Positions 44,921-52,837 of a stretch of 64,000 nucleotides of DNA are shown here, piece by piece. The stretch is taken from positions 496,001-560,000 of the forward strand of contig NZ_WKJQ01000001.1 of the NCBI RefSeq assembly GCF_009674625.1, written 5' to 3'. Source of the DNA: Haloferax marinum (lineage in GTDB: Archaea > Halobacteriota > Halobacteria > Halobacteriales > Haloferacaceae). The position numbers and the translations under genes were made by a program. The first letter of the stretch is position 1, and each line of letters begins with the position of its first letter. The notes beneath the pieces are model-generated. The model worked only from the letters and a program-made list of their open reading frames with translations, had not been told where the DNA came from and ran no database searches.

Positions 44921-45334
44921 AGGTAGCGTTGTCGGCGCGTCGGGAGAAAGTTGTTGTCCAAGAGGGTGCGAAACGACCCACTGACGGTCCGAGTCCAGGT
45001 CTGGGTCCGGGTCCGGGGTCCAGGCCCGAGTTCGAGTTGGACCTGTCGTCTCCACCGTCCGATGGCGTGGACGACACCGTTCGTGCTTCGGACATCGTGG
45101 CGCAGATATCTTGTCGGAAATATTGTCTTACAACGAACGTTCTCGAAACCTATCATAATTGGCCTCCTCGTCTGACCTCCCGACAAAGGCCATTTGAAAC
45201 CAGTTAGCTGTCGATAGTGTACACAAGTAATAATTAAGTTACTGAGAAATTCCGCAACGTGACAATAAAACAATAATTATATTCTGATTGCAAACCATTG
45301 GTATATGCCTATCGTATGGTGGGCGGGAGAGAGC
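44921..45334. other. Gene-free spacer with degenerate repeats and an AT-rich end
   Basis: This 414-base spacer lies between divergent genes. Its first part (about 44985-45030) repeats GGTC(T/C)GGGTC-like words. The second half becomes AT-rich and ends with a TATA at 45274-45284. No gene was found in it. Confidence 0.45.
45274..45284 (+). promoter_or_regulatory. TATA element of the thioester-domain protein gene
   Basis: TAATTATATTC in a long AT-rich patch. It would place the transcript start near 45305-45312, leaving a 20-30 base leader with a purine-rich GGGAGAGAG before ATG 45335. Confidence 0.45.
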
Positions 45335-46402
45335 ATGAAACAGAAATCACTCAACAGGAACGTAACCCGCAGAAGTCTCCTTCGCGGGGCGGCGTCGGCA
45401 ACACTCTTTGCCGTCGTTGGGACGAGTGCGGCAGGGACTGCAGTAGCGAACAACGAGACCAGCTTCGACCTCATCGCAGGCGGGGGAGACGGAGTCGGTA
45501 CCAACGTCGGCTCAGTGAAACTCTCGTGCGACGGTTCGAACCTGAGTTTCGCCATCGAGACGACCGGATGGTGGTGTCTCACCGAAACCCACGTCCACGT
45601 GGCCGATACCGTCGACGGGGTTCCAACCACTGGCAGCGGAAACCCGATTGTTGGGCACTTCGACCACAACGAGAAACACGACTGTGTGACGACTGTCGGG
45701 GATTCGCTCCCGGTGCCTTCGAACGACGGCACAGTCGTCGTCGCGGTTCACGCAGTGGTGGAGACAGTCGACACGCTGGACTACTTCGCACAACAACTTC
45801 CATCGTCAGCGACGATTAGCGTCGCCTTCCCAGGAGGTGACAGCTACTTCAACCTCACCGTCAGCGGGGGAACGGTCGTCAACGGACTCTACGACAGTTT
45901 CTGTGTCGATACCGACCGAACGATATCGCCTGGTGCGACCTATACAGCACAGGTGTACTCCAGCTACGAATCGCTCCCAGCGGGTCTCATAGAGAACCCA
46001 CAGAACCTCGACCTGGTCAACTACATCATCAATCAGGGCTGGGTCGGAACGACATCGGCTGGTGGCTATGGCACGTACACCTATGGCGACGTTCAACGAG
46101 CTATCTGGACGCTCGTCGATGACGAAGTCAGTGGGGCCGGACTTGGCTCGTGGAACCAGAACCGCGTCAACGAGATTCTCGCGGACACACAGGCCAACGG
46201 CGAAGGATTCGTCCCCGGATGTGGTGACTACCTCGCGGTGATATTCGTTCCTGGGAACAACCAGTACATCATCGGACAGGTCGTTGTCGGAACGTTCCCC
46301 GTTCCCTGTGAGTACCGCGAAGAGACGGCGTGGGCCAAGGGAACTGAATTCGGCGGCAAGAGCTGGGCGATGTACGTCCAGTACTCGTGCAACAATAGCT
46401 AA
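45335..46402 (+). CDS. Tat-exported protein with predicted Cys-Gln thioester domain
   Basis: This 355-aa protein has a twin-arginine signal (NVTRRSLLRGA, then SATLFAVVGTSAAGTAVA). The mature N-terminal half is a beta-rich domain with LIAGGGDGVGTNVGSVKL and WWCLTETHVHVADTVDG. The C-terminal half has YDSFCVDTDRTISPGATY followed about 80 residues later by YGDVQRAIWTLVDD. A Cys in xCxD and a Gln in VQxAIW are the residues that form an internal thioester in surface adhesins. It would face the cell exterior and could bind other surfaces. No anchor is seen at the C-terminus. Confidence 0.7.
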   Translation: MKQKSLNRNVTRRSLLRGAASATLFAVVGTSAAGTAVANNETSFDLIAGGGDGVGTNVGSVKLSCDGSNLSFAIETTGWWCLTETHVHVADTVDGVPTTGSGNPIVGHFDHNEKHDCVTTVGDSLPVPSNDGTVVVAVHAVVETVDTLDYFAQQLPSSATISVAFPGGDSYFNLTVSGGTVVNGLYDSFCVDTDRTISPGATYTAQVYSSYESLPAGLIENPQNLDLVNYIINQGWVGTTSAGGYGTYTYGDVQRAIWTLVDDEVSGAGLGSWNQNRVNEILADTQANGEGFVPGCGDYLAVIFVPGNNQYIIGQVVVGTFPVPCEYREETAWAKGTEFGGKSWAMYVQYSCNNS

Positions 46403-46496
46403 ACACCCCACAGTCGGTCATTTTTGAACGGGATACGATGGTTTCCGGTGAGGGACCCCAGTGGAGGTCTCCAAAGGCAACAGCGGTGGATTGGTG

Positions 46497-46880
46497 TTAG
46501 TTCGCCAGCAGACTCCGGAGTGCCGTCGCGACTTCGTTGAAATCGTGCATCGTGAGTCCGTCTGTCGTCAGGAACACTCCTTTGTCCGGCGTCGTCACTC
46601 GCACGAGGAACCCGTTGTCGAAGACGCGAATCGTGAAACGGTAGTTTCCGAGTTCGGACCCGGAGTAGGCGGTGTGCGCGTCGAACCCCCACGACTCGTA
46701 ATCGACGAACCCAGCGAGGTCTGCGTCCGCTTCGAGGTCAGACCGGAGATATATCTGCTCGTATCTGTCTTTCGTGAAGTACGTAATCGACCGGAGTTGG
46801 TCTCCGATGGCCGTCCGACAGGCTGAAACCAATTCTGACTCCCTGGCGTCGTCGATGAGATCTTCCTCTTTAGGTCGCAT
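46497..46880 (-). CDS. Small uncharacterised haloarchaeal protein
   Basis: This 127-aa soluble alpha/beta protein begins ELVSACRTAIGDQLRSITYF and includes YEQIYLRSDLEADADLAG and RFTIRVFDNGFLVRVTT, a pattern seen in a haloarchaeal DUF family (probably DUF7522). There are no clear catalytic residues. It is transcribed alone and convergent with the thioester-domain protein. Confidence 0.65.
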   Translation of the reverse strand: MRPKEEDLIDDARESELVSACRTAIGDQLRSITYFTKDRYEQIYLRSDLEADADLAGFVDYESWGFDAHTAYSGSELGNYRFTIRVFDNGFLVRVTTPDKGVFLTTDGLTMHDFNEVATALRSLLAN

Positions 46881-47115
46881 TGTTCGTCACCACAGAGTAG
46901 GTACGCCTCAGCCTGTGCTATCGACTCCTGTGTTTCTCAGTGTGCGAGAACGGTTACCATTCGATAGGTGTGACACACGCACCGCAGCAGTCACCTATCA
47001 GTACCAGTATCAGGGAACTCGGTGACGATTCTGACTGTTACTCGTCTGAAGGGGCTTTATGGTAGTCTCTGACTCACGTCATTTCCAGCAACCTACTCCT
47101 GAGACCCTGTGTTGC

Positions 47116-47121
47116 TATATA
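47116..47121 (+). promoter_or_regulatory. TATA element for the 47144 gene
   Basis: TATATA, 23-28 bases before ATG 47144. It supports that start over an in-frame ATG at 47123. The rest of 46881-47115 shows no gene. Confidence 0.5.
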
Positions 47122-47143
47122 CTTGATTCACAGACTGTTCCGT

Positions 47144-47959
47144 ATGAGCGGTGACCGAGAACAGTTCAACGGAGACGCGAGCGTTCTGTACCAAACCGCA
47201 GTCAGAACACCGTTGCCCACCCCAGACGACGAGCGTGTCTTCCACGAAAACATGATGAACGTAGCAGACGCTCGGGAGCAACGGGCAGAGATGCTCGCTG
47301 ACCCAGACGTCCCGCTACTGGCCGCCTACGAAGCGGAACAAGAGCGCCTCGCCGAGAGTTTCGAACGCCGTCTTCGCCACCTCACGGGCGACGACTACAC
47401 CGAGGTGGCGATGGCGTACCACGATGGCGAGCGAGACGACCGAATCGGTGCGCTCACGTCGTACTATCTGGAGGCTCTCTGGCGAATCCAACAGCGGACC
47501 ACCATCTCGGAGATGCTGTTCTTCCCTCTCATCCTTCGATACCCCGATAGTTTCACCGTCAACGTCCGGTTTGCGAGTGGGTACACCACGACAGAATCGG
47601 TCTGGTACGAGTCGCCCGAACACATGTCGGAAGAACTCGAAGCGGACCACGCCGACACGTACTACAGCGAGAGTCTGTACTCACAGAAGCAGGCAGCAGC
47701 GTACGTCCGACAGACGGCCCAGATTATCCGCGAGGAGTTTCCGGCGCCCGACGAGATGTCGTTCGAAGAACACAAATTCGGCGGCATCGTCTCCGCTGGC
47801 GGCCGAAAAGGACCGGTCTTCACGTCGATGCTCGAACGCGTCGAACCAGACCCTGGCCGCTTCGACGAACCAGTCGAGAAACCGACGCTCGTCGAAGCGG
47901 GCCTCGAAGCGGTCCAGACGGAACAAGAGTTGCTTCCGGAGAGCGAAGTCGTGCTCTGA
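47144..47959 (+). CDS. Uncharacterised protein
   Basis: This 271-aa acidic protein is largely helical in its first 120 residues (EQERLAESFERRLRHLTGDD), then has an alpha/beta stretch with MLFFPLILRYPDSFTVNVRF and EEHKFGGIVSAGGRKGPVF. It has no signal peptide and no membrane helix. The family is not recognised. It has its own promoter and codon use like its neighbours. Confidence 0.65.
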   Translation: MSGDREQFNGDASVLYQTAVRTPLPTPDDERVFHENMMNVADAREQRAEMLADPDVPLLAAYEAEQERLAESFERRLRHLTGDDYTEVAMAYHDGERDDRIGALTSYYLEALWRIQQRTTISEMLFFPLILRYPDSFTVNVRFASGYTTTESVWYESPEHMSEELEADHADTYYSESLYSQKQAAAYVRQTAQIIREEFPAPDEMSFEEHKFGGIVSAGGRKGPVFTSMLERVEPDPGRFDEPVEKPTLVEAGLEAVQTEQELLPESEVVL

Positions 47960-48021
47960 GTTGGGTGGACCGAGGGTTCTGTACGCCGGGTAGAGTTGTC
48001 GGATGGTCATCAATTTGATTA

Positions 48022-48036
48022 GCTCACGGAGTGAGC
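48022..48036. promoter_or_regulatory. Palindrome GCTCAC-GGA-GTGAGC
   Basis: A perfect 6 + 6 inverted repeat just after a TATA-like CAATTTGATT (48011-48020) and 27 bases before ATG 48063, a natural operator position for the small membrane protein gene. Confidence 0.45.
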
Positions 48037-48062
48037 GCCTTCGTACGGAGTGATTTCGGACG

Positions 48063-48218
48063 ATGGCGCAACCATTCGAAATCATCAGCGTTCTCGTGGC
48101 ACTGGAGTTCGTGGGGATGGCCGCGGTTCTACTTCTACTGGGTCCGCTCGAAGCAGTGGTTTCGGTCGTACCGCTGATGGTGGTGTTGTTAGTTGCATTG
48201 CTGGTTTACTGGCGGTGA
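48063..48218 (+). CDS. Small 51-aa membrane protein
   Basis: A 51-codon frame (MAQPFEIISVLVALEFVGMA then two more hydrophobic stretches ending LLVALLVYWR) encodes a protein that is almost wholly transmembrane, with two helices split by GPLEAVVS. It has an apparent TATA and a palindrome upstream. No family is recognised; small size and membrane location are all that can be said. Confidence 0.6.
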   Translation: MAQPFEIISVLVALEFVGMAAVLLLLGPLEAVVSVVPLMVVLLVALLVYWR

Positions 48219-48314
48219 GACGTTCGTCTTCTAGAGGGACTCGACGAGAATCGCAGTGCAAACATCGGTGTCGCAGACGTTCACCGTGAGATCGCTATTA
48301 GAGAGGTGTCGATA

Positions 48315-48875
48315 ATGTCTGAGAAGATGGACGAACCTGCGGACGATGGGAATCCGAGAGCCCGCACCATACTCATCCCATTTCGGCGTCCACTGTGGCA
48401 AAACCTCCTCGTCCCCGTCTGTGGCCTCTCTATCTGGGTCGGAGCGTATGCACTGACGTTCGTTCTACTCGGAAACGTGGACATCGCGGCCGGAACCGCG
48501 AACGAAGCGATAGCAGCACGTCGACACGCACGCATCGCTGCGACGTTCGTGATGTGCGTCTACTTCGCGGTCGCAACTGGGTTCGGTTTCGGGTGGCCGA
48601 TGCTCAACTTCGTCTTCCCACTCTTTCTGCCAGCGTTGCTCCCCAACTCTGCGTACGTCCTCTTCAGTGGCCCCGTTCCGGAAGACATCTTCACGACTGG
48701 TGAGTATAGCCACCTGAAGGTCGGAACTGCTCACGCACAGTGGTTCGCAGATTTCGTCTGGGTCGGCGTCGCTGCCGCCGTGGGATTGATTGGGACGCTC
48801 GTTATCTTCGAGCGAGTGTATCTCACGACGTACGAACGAAAGAAGGCGTTCCTCGACCGATTACCCAAATTTTGA
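48315..48875 (+). CDS. Four-helix membrane protein of unknown function
   Basis: This 186-aa protein has a hydrophilic start (SEKMDEPADDGNPRART), then about four transmembrane segments around LLVPVCGLSIWVGAYALTF, FVMCVYFAVATGFGFGW, FVFPLFLPALLPNSAY and FVWVGVAAAVGLIGTLV, and a basic tail. The family is not recognised. A GTG three codons upstream is an alternative start. Confidence 0.65.
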   Translation: MSEKMDEPADDGNPRARTILIPFRRPLWQNLLVPVCGLSIWVGAYALTFVLLGNVDIAAGTANEAIAARRHARIAATFVMCVYFAVATGFGFGWPMLNFVFPLFLPALLPNSAYVLFSGPVPEDIFTTGEYSHLKVGTAHAQWFADFVWVGVAAAVGLIGTLVIFERVYLTTYERKKAFLDRLPKF

Positions 48876-49031
48876 GTCCGTTCGTGGGCAGGCCCGCGAT
48901 TCTGCTGCTATCGGTGGCGCTCGAGGAAGTGGTGTCGGTCGTGACGACGTCTCAACACCATCGACGCTCGTGTTCGCTGGAACGGTCTCGCTGGGGGCGG
49001 AATTATGTCATCAGTCGCCCTCCTGAAGTGT

Positions 49032-49508
49032 ATGAGCGACGTTTCCTTAGACAAGATTGACCGGGGAATCCTGTTCGTCCTGCAGCGTGACGCTCGCAAC
49101 GTCGCGATTGCCGAGATTGCAGAGGAGGTCAACGTCTCGGCCAGCACCGTCAGGAACCGTATCAAGGCGCTGGAGGAGTCTGAAATCATCCAGGGCTACT
49201 TCCCGAAAATCGACTACGAGCGGGCGAACTACCCGCTCCACGTGATGTTCGTCTCTACCGCACCTGCGGAGGAGCGAGACGAACTCGCCCAGAGCGCCAT
49301 CGAGTGTCATGGCGTCGTGGACGTCCGGGAGATGCTGACGAGCATGCAGAACATCTACGTCGAGGTCGTGGCGATCGACACCCGCGACCTGACCGAAATT
49401 ACGAACGAACTCTCCAGGCTCGGTCTCGAAATTGTCTCTTCGGAGATTATTACGAATCACTACGTCCGACCGTGGGCCAAGTTCGAGTTCGAGACGGACG
49501 AAGAATAA
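49032..49508 (+). CDS. Lrp/AsnC family transcriptional regulator
   Basis: This 158-aa protein has an N-terminal winged helix (DKIDRGILFVLQRDARNVAI, VSASTVRNRIKALEESEIIQ) and a C-terminal ligand-binding RAM domain (about 70-150) with VDVREMLTSMQNIYVEVVAI. It has an acidic C-terminal tail. Targets cannot be named. A 17-base palindrome (49540) follows the gene. Confidence 0.85.
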   Translation: MSDVSLDKIDRGILFVLQRDARNVAIAEIAEEVNVSASTVRNRIKALEESEIIQGYFPKIDYERANYPLHVMFVSTAPAEERDELAQSAIECHGVVDVREMLTSMQNIYVEVVAIDTRDLTEITNELSRLGLEIVSSEIITNHYVRPWAKFEFETDEE

Positions 49509-49846
49509 TTCGTCCGAACTGTCGAACGTCTCTCGGCCGGTGTGAGTTTCACACCAAATAGAGTCCGAGAACCGTGTTCCTCGAAATCGGACCAGGACGA
49601 CGGGACGTATCCATCGGCCAATTACGACAGCGATGTAACTGATATATTGGCAAGTTAGTCGTAGGATGGTGTGAAATGAGCAGAACTACTGGGCAGAATT
49701 GCAATTTCCACACGGCGGGTGTCCAAAGACAGGCCGACACCAGACAAAATTAATAATTTGGCAGTTTGTCAACTCAAAAGCCAATATAACCGCAATAAAT
49801 ACCAGTATTAGTAATATTTATGCAAATCAAAGCCCAATTATCTGGT
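49509..49846. other. AT-rich spacer with palindrome and half-sites
   Basis: This 338-base spacer holds a perfect palindrome, GGTGTGA-GTT-TCACACC (49540-49556), a second GGTGTGA half-site near 49670, two TATA-like patches, and no convincing gene. A 25-codon frame at 49677-49754 was rejected. Confidence 0.5.
49811..49820 (+). promoter_or_regulatory. TATA element of the HalOD1 gene
   Basis: GTAATATTTA lies 27-36 bases before ATG 49847. It supports that start over ATG 49820, which would fall on the TATA itself. Confidence 0.5.
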
Positions 49847-50077
49847 ATGCCCGCGGAAAAGGTTCCGCTCAGTATTGCCGTTGTCGAAGCGGTCGCAGAT
49901 GCCCAACGTCTTGACCCACTCAACCTTCCTGCACCCCTCACCGACGCCGTCGATCCTGATGCACTGGACGCCCTGTTTCGGAATGGAACCGGCCACGTCT
50001 CCTTCGACTATTGTGGGAATAAGGTCACTGCCGGAGCAGATGGTTCCGTCGAAGTTACCCCGCTGAAGGAAGTCTGA
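49847..50077 (+). CDS. HalOD1 output-domain protein
   Basis: This 76-aa protein is a single HalOD1 domain: VPLSIAVVEAVADAQRLDPL, then LTDAVDPDALDALF and GHVSFDYCGNKVTAGADGSV. HalOD1 is a haloarchaeal output module found alone or fused to receiver and PAS domains; its biochemical action is unknown. Confidence 0.78.
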   Translation: MPAEKVPLSIAVVEAVADAQRLDPLNLPAPLTDAVDPDALDALFRNGTGHVSFDYCGNKVTAGADGSVEVTPLKEV

Positions 50078-50103
50078 CGACCGAATTCAGTGACTCGGTG
50101 TGG

Positions 50104-50316
50104 TCATCGTAGCCGAACGGAACCTCTGTTCGTGACGTCGTAGTCTGCTCCGCGAAGCACGTGGTCTGCACTCTCCGGTTCGTCTACGCCGTCATTGACG
50201 AAGTGACGAGCCATCACACACTTGTTGTATGTCCCGAAGTTGCACTTCGAGCACCGCCACATCTCACCTTTTTCGAGTTCGTACTGCAGTCTCGTCTCGT
50301 CGAGGATTCGCTGCAC
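50104..50316 (-). pseudogene. 5'-truncated zinc-finger-like gene beside the tRNA-Trp repeat
   Basis: The frame ends SVRLR-stop at 50104. From the only near start (GTG 50316) it gives 70 aa with WRCSKCNFGTYNKC, a zinc-binding-like cluster. Protein-like sequence in the same frame continues upstream of GTG (EASIDHDGEEHAPNGGGVDI) to about 50400, then runs into the duplicated tRNA-Trp 3' end without any start codon. This suggests the true 5' end was lost, most simply when a mobile element integrated or was excised at the tRNA repeat. A short intact gene using the GTG is the alternative. Confidence 0.5.
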
Positions 50317-50405
50317 CGGTAGTTTCGGTGAGTCTATATCGACACCGCCGCCGTTCGGGGCGTGCTCCTCGCCGTCGTGGTCGATGCTGGCCTCTGATAT
50401 TCGCG

Positions 50406-50426
50406 GGGGCCGGAGGGATTTGAACC
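50406..50426. repeat. Duplicated 3' end of tRNA-Trp (attachment-site-like)
   Basis: 21 bases, GGGGCCGGAGGGATTTGAACC, are identical to the T-arm and acceptor end of tRNA-Trp at 50537-50557 in the same orientation, 131 bases apart. Such copies mark integration sites of archaeal elements that use tRNA genes. Confidence 0.7.
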
Positions 50427-50460
50427 TCGGTCGCTGACGCTCCCTGGTTCAAATCCTCCG
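50412..50460. repeat. Imperfect inverted copy of the tRNA T-arm
   Basis: CGGAGGGATTTGAACC (50411-50426) is mirrored by GGTTCAAATCCTCCG (50446-50460), one base shorter, with a 19-base loop. Together they form a strong hairpin made of tRNA-derived sequence. Confidence 0.6.
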
Positions 50461-50535
50461 TTGGCAACTTTACACAGACTCACGCCGTCCGCGAGCGACG
50501 GAGCGCTCGCTATGTGGGTGAGTTCTGAGAGAAAA

Positions 50536-50712
50536 TGGGGCCGGAGGGATTTGAACCCCCGATCGACTGATATCTCCGGTGGGCACCTCGGAACTCCAGA
50601 GGGTCGTCAACACGACCGATGATCAGTCGGCCGCTCAGTATATCAGCTGGAGTGTCGTCCCGGGCGCCAAGCCTCTGGAGTCAGTCGCCATGCCGGGCTT
50701 GGCCACAGCCCC
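50536..50712 (-). tRNA. tRNA-Trp (CCA) with a 103-nt intron
   Basis: Read on the minus strand, the acceptor GGGGCTG pairs with CGGCCCC, the anticodon stem ACTGA pairs with TCAGT, and the spliced loop is CTCCAGA with anticodon CCA. The T-arm contains GGTTCAAATCC. Exon 1 is 50675-50712 (38 nt) and exon 2 is 50536-50571 (36 nt). Splice sites form a bulge-helix-bulge with a CTCC/GGAG central helix and AGA and ATA bulges. No CCA is encoded. Haloarchaeal tRNA-Trp introns of this size are known to carry a C/D-box methylation guide. Confidence 0.93.
50572..50674 (-). ncRNA. tRNA-Trp intron, likely box C/D guide RNA
   Basis: The intron is exactly 103 nt, the length known for haloarchaeal tRNA-Trp introns that guide 2'-O-methylation of the same tRNA in cis. 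CTGA-type boxes are visible (ATACTGAGC, GACTGATCATC), but box C could not be placed with confidence. Confidence 0.65.
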
Positions 50713-50768
50713 GATTCGTTCTATCTGCACTCTCTCGTATGGCGATTTTTCTTAAAGGGGTTTCGATT

Positions 50769-50996
50769 CTACTCGTCCCGGTCGTCGTCCGCCCAGTCGC
50801 ACTCTTGGCACTTGTAGGCGGTGACGAACTCGGTCACACTCGGCATGTAGCCGACCTGAATGACGTTTTCTCCACACTCGGGACAGTCGAAGTCGGCGTC
50901 TGTTATCGCCTCGGCTTCGAGTGGGCGTTCTCCCTCGACGAGTTCGGCGAGCGTCTCGGGCGTCACCATCCGACCTTGCACGACGCGGTTGCTCAT
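50769..50996 (-). CDS. Small zinc-ribbon protein (DUF5795-like)
   Basis: This 75-aa protein has a helical N-terminal half (NRVVQGRMVTPETLAELVEG) and a C-terminal zinc ribbon with CPECGEN and CQECDWAD. The pattern matches a haloarchaeal family believed to be DUF5795. Its function is unknown; a nucleic-acid or protein contact via the ribbon is likely. Confidence 0.75.
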   Translation of the reverse strand: MSNRVVQGRMVTPETLAELVEGERPLEAEAITDADFDCPECGENVIQVGYMPSVTEFVTAYKCQECDWADDDRDE

Positions 50997-51062
50997 ACTC
51001 GGACGAACCTCCCCGAGTAACGTAAGCCCTGCGTCAGCGACAGACCGAACGCGGCGACCGAA

Positions 51063-51449
51063 CTACGTCGTCGCCACGGTCACGGTTCGCGTCCGCGGCC
51101 CATCGCATTCGACGAGGAGGACCGACTGCCAGCGACCGAGGTCCAACTCGCCGCCGACCACCGGAATCGAGATACCGTTGCCGACGAGGAGTGCGCGGAG
51201 ATGTGAATCCGCGTTCCCATCCAACTCGTCGTGTCGCCAGCCATCGTCCGAGACGGACTGTGTGAGCATCGATTCGATATCGTCGAGGAGTCGTGATTCG
51301 GCTTCGTTGACGCAGACGCCGGTCGTCGTGTGTCGAGAGAAGACGGTACACACGCCGTCGTAGTCGTCGGGAAGCACCGCTGCGACGTGGTCAGTCACGT
51401 CGAGTACCTGGAGACGGCGCTCGGTACGAACGTCGAAGGTAGCACGCAT
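51063..51449 (-). CDS. YjbQ (UPF0047) family protein
   Basis: This 128-aa protein is a YjbQ member: VCTVFSRHTTTGVCVNEAES has the conserved Thr/His cluster, followed by HDELDGNADSHLRALLVGNG and VGGELDLGRWQSVLLVECDGP. Family members show a weak thiamine phosphate synthase activity; the main role is not known. Confidence 0.9.
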   Translation of the reverse strand: MRATFDVRTERRLQVLDVTDHVAAVLPDDYDGVCTVFSRHTTTGVCVNEAESRLLDDIESMLTQSVSDDGWRHDELDGNADSHLRALLVGNGISIPVVGGELDLGRWQSVLLVECDGPRTRTVTVATT

Positions 51450-51491
51450 GTGACGAACTTCGTCACAGAGCGAGAAAAGTTCAGCCGACGA

Positions 51492-52490
51492 TTACAGCCA
51501 CGGGGCGCGGGAACCGTCTTCACCGGGGTAGCCGTAGCCCGGTTCCGAGGCGTCGTCGCCCGTCTCCTGTGGGGAGTCGTAGTCGTCGTCGCCGACGTCG
51601 TGGTCGTCGACAGCCGAATCGACAGCGTCCTCGTTCGTGATGTCGTCGCCGCCGTCCGCGACGGCCCCGGAGGCCATCGAATCACCGGGTTCGGGACCGT
51701 CGGTGACGGTCAGGTCGTCGAACTCGACGTCGTCCTCGTTCGCTCCAGCGGGGTCGAACGCGAACAGCGCCGTGACGCCGAGGACGCCGAGGGCGACAGG
51801 GGCCTTCGTCGGCATGAGGCCCAGCACGTCGAGTGCGAGCATGCCGAGGGCGACAGAACTCCCGAAGCGGAACAGGTCGATGTCGACCGACCCGCGCAGG
51901 CGAGGCGCGAACAGCGCGACGGACCCAGCGAAGGCGACGCCGGTTCCGGCCGCCGCACCGGCACTGAGGAGTCGCGTCATGTCGGGGTTGACGATGAGTT
52001 CTGCGCCCGAGGGGTCGAAACTCGCCACGAGGCCGAGACCGATGATGACGCTCGGCGAGGGGAGATACTCACCGACCTTCGAGGACGCCGTCTTCGCCGC
52101 GATGGCGAGGATGACGAGTCCAGCGAAGCGGTGGAACACTTCGAAGTTCAGGAGCGTCTCGATGGTCTCTGCGACAGCGGCCTCTGCGACGGCCACTGGA
52201 ATGAGGAGTGCACCCAGCAGGAGGATGGACGTGAGTTGCTCGCGGCGCGTGCCGTCCATCTCTGCGAGGATGACTGCGACAGTCGCAGAGCCACCGAAGA
52301 TGAGCAGTCCGGTCTGGAGGATGCCCGTGATAGATGGGTCGCCCGCCGCAGTAGTCAACGCTCCTGCGATGATGAGCGCGGGGAAGATACCATCGACGAG
52401 GGGCAGACCCATAACCGTCGCCAACAAGCGGGTGGCACCACCGACCTGTTGCTCGAGACGAAGGGCGACTGGATGACGTGAGACACTCAT
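51492..52490 (-). CDS. DUF5794-like polytopic membrane protein
   Basis: This 332-aa protein has about seven to eight hydrophobic helices in residues 18-245 and a highly acidic, disordered tail of about 85 residues (VDSAVDDHDVGDDDYDSP). The opening LEQQVGGATRLLATVMGLPL, with LVDGIFPALIIAGALTT, is a recognisable haloarchaeal family start, believed to be DUF5794. Its function is unknown. Confidence 0.72.
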   Translation of the reverse strand: MSVSRHPVALRLEQQVGGATRLLATVMGLPLVDGIFPALIIAGALTTAAGDPSITGILQTGLLIFGGSATVAVILAEMDGTRREQLTSILLLGALLIPVAVAEAAVAETIETLLNFEVFHRFAGLVILAIAAKTASSKVGEYLPSPSVIIGLGLVASFDPSGAELIVNPDMTRLLSAGAAAGTGVAFAGSVALFAPRLRGSVDIDLFRFGSSVALGMLALDVLGLMPTKAPVALGVLGVTALFAFDPAGANEDDVEFDDLTVTDGPEPGDSMASGAVADGGDDITNEDAVDSAVDDHDVGDDDYDSPQETGDDASEPGYGYPGEDGSRAPWL

Positions 52491-52717
52491 TCGATGTTAC
52501 TGGCCTTCACCATGGCCCAAGCGGCGATATGGACGCAATTCAGACAGTGGCGAACGAAGGTGTCGCACAGTGGGTCCTTTTGGTCCGATATTGAACTCCC
52601 GTTTAAATGTCAGCCACATCTGTGTAAAGAGAATGCCGGAGTCGGTGGTCAGTTGACCGGCAATACGCGATGCAGCGGGACACGTGGAGTCCATACACGA
52701 TAGATTTAGGACAGGAG

Positions 52718-52725
52718 TATTAAAC
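52718..52725 (+). promoter_or_regulatory. TATA-like element for a possible microgene
   Basis: TATTAAAC, 21-28 bases before ATG 52746. It may instead start a long guaB leader. Confidence 0.4.
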
Positions 52726-52745
52726 GTTGTGTGGGATACGACCGC

Positions 52746-52829
52746 ATGGGACACGAGTATCAGTGGACCCAACTTAAAAAGGAGCTACAATTCGTAGATT
52801 ATTCCCTCTTTTCAGCTACGATACTATAG
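52746..52829 (+). CDS. Possible 27-aa microprotein
   Basis: A 27-codon frame, [20 protein letters not shown] then LFSATIL, sits at leaderless distance from a TATA element and is followed nine bases later by a hairpin. The peptide is amphipathic. It could be a real microgene, a remnant of a longer gene, or chance. Confidence 0.3.
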   Translation: MGHEYQWTQLKKELQFVDYSLFSATIL

Positions 52830-52837
52830 TACAAGTT

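Noticed and set aside
49677..49754. 25-codon frame at leaderless distance from TATATT
   Set aside because: The peptide composition is unlike haloarchaeal protein (few acidic residues) and there is no other support.
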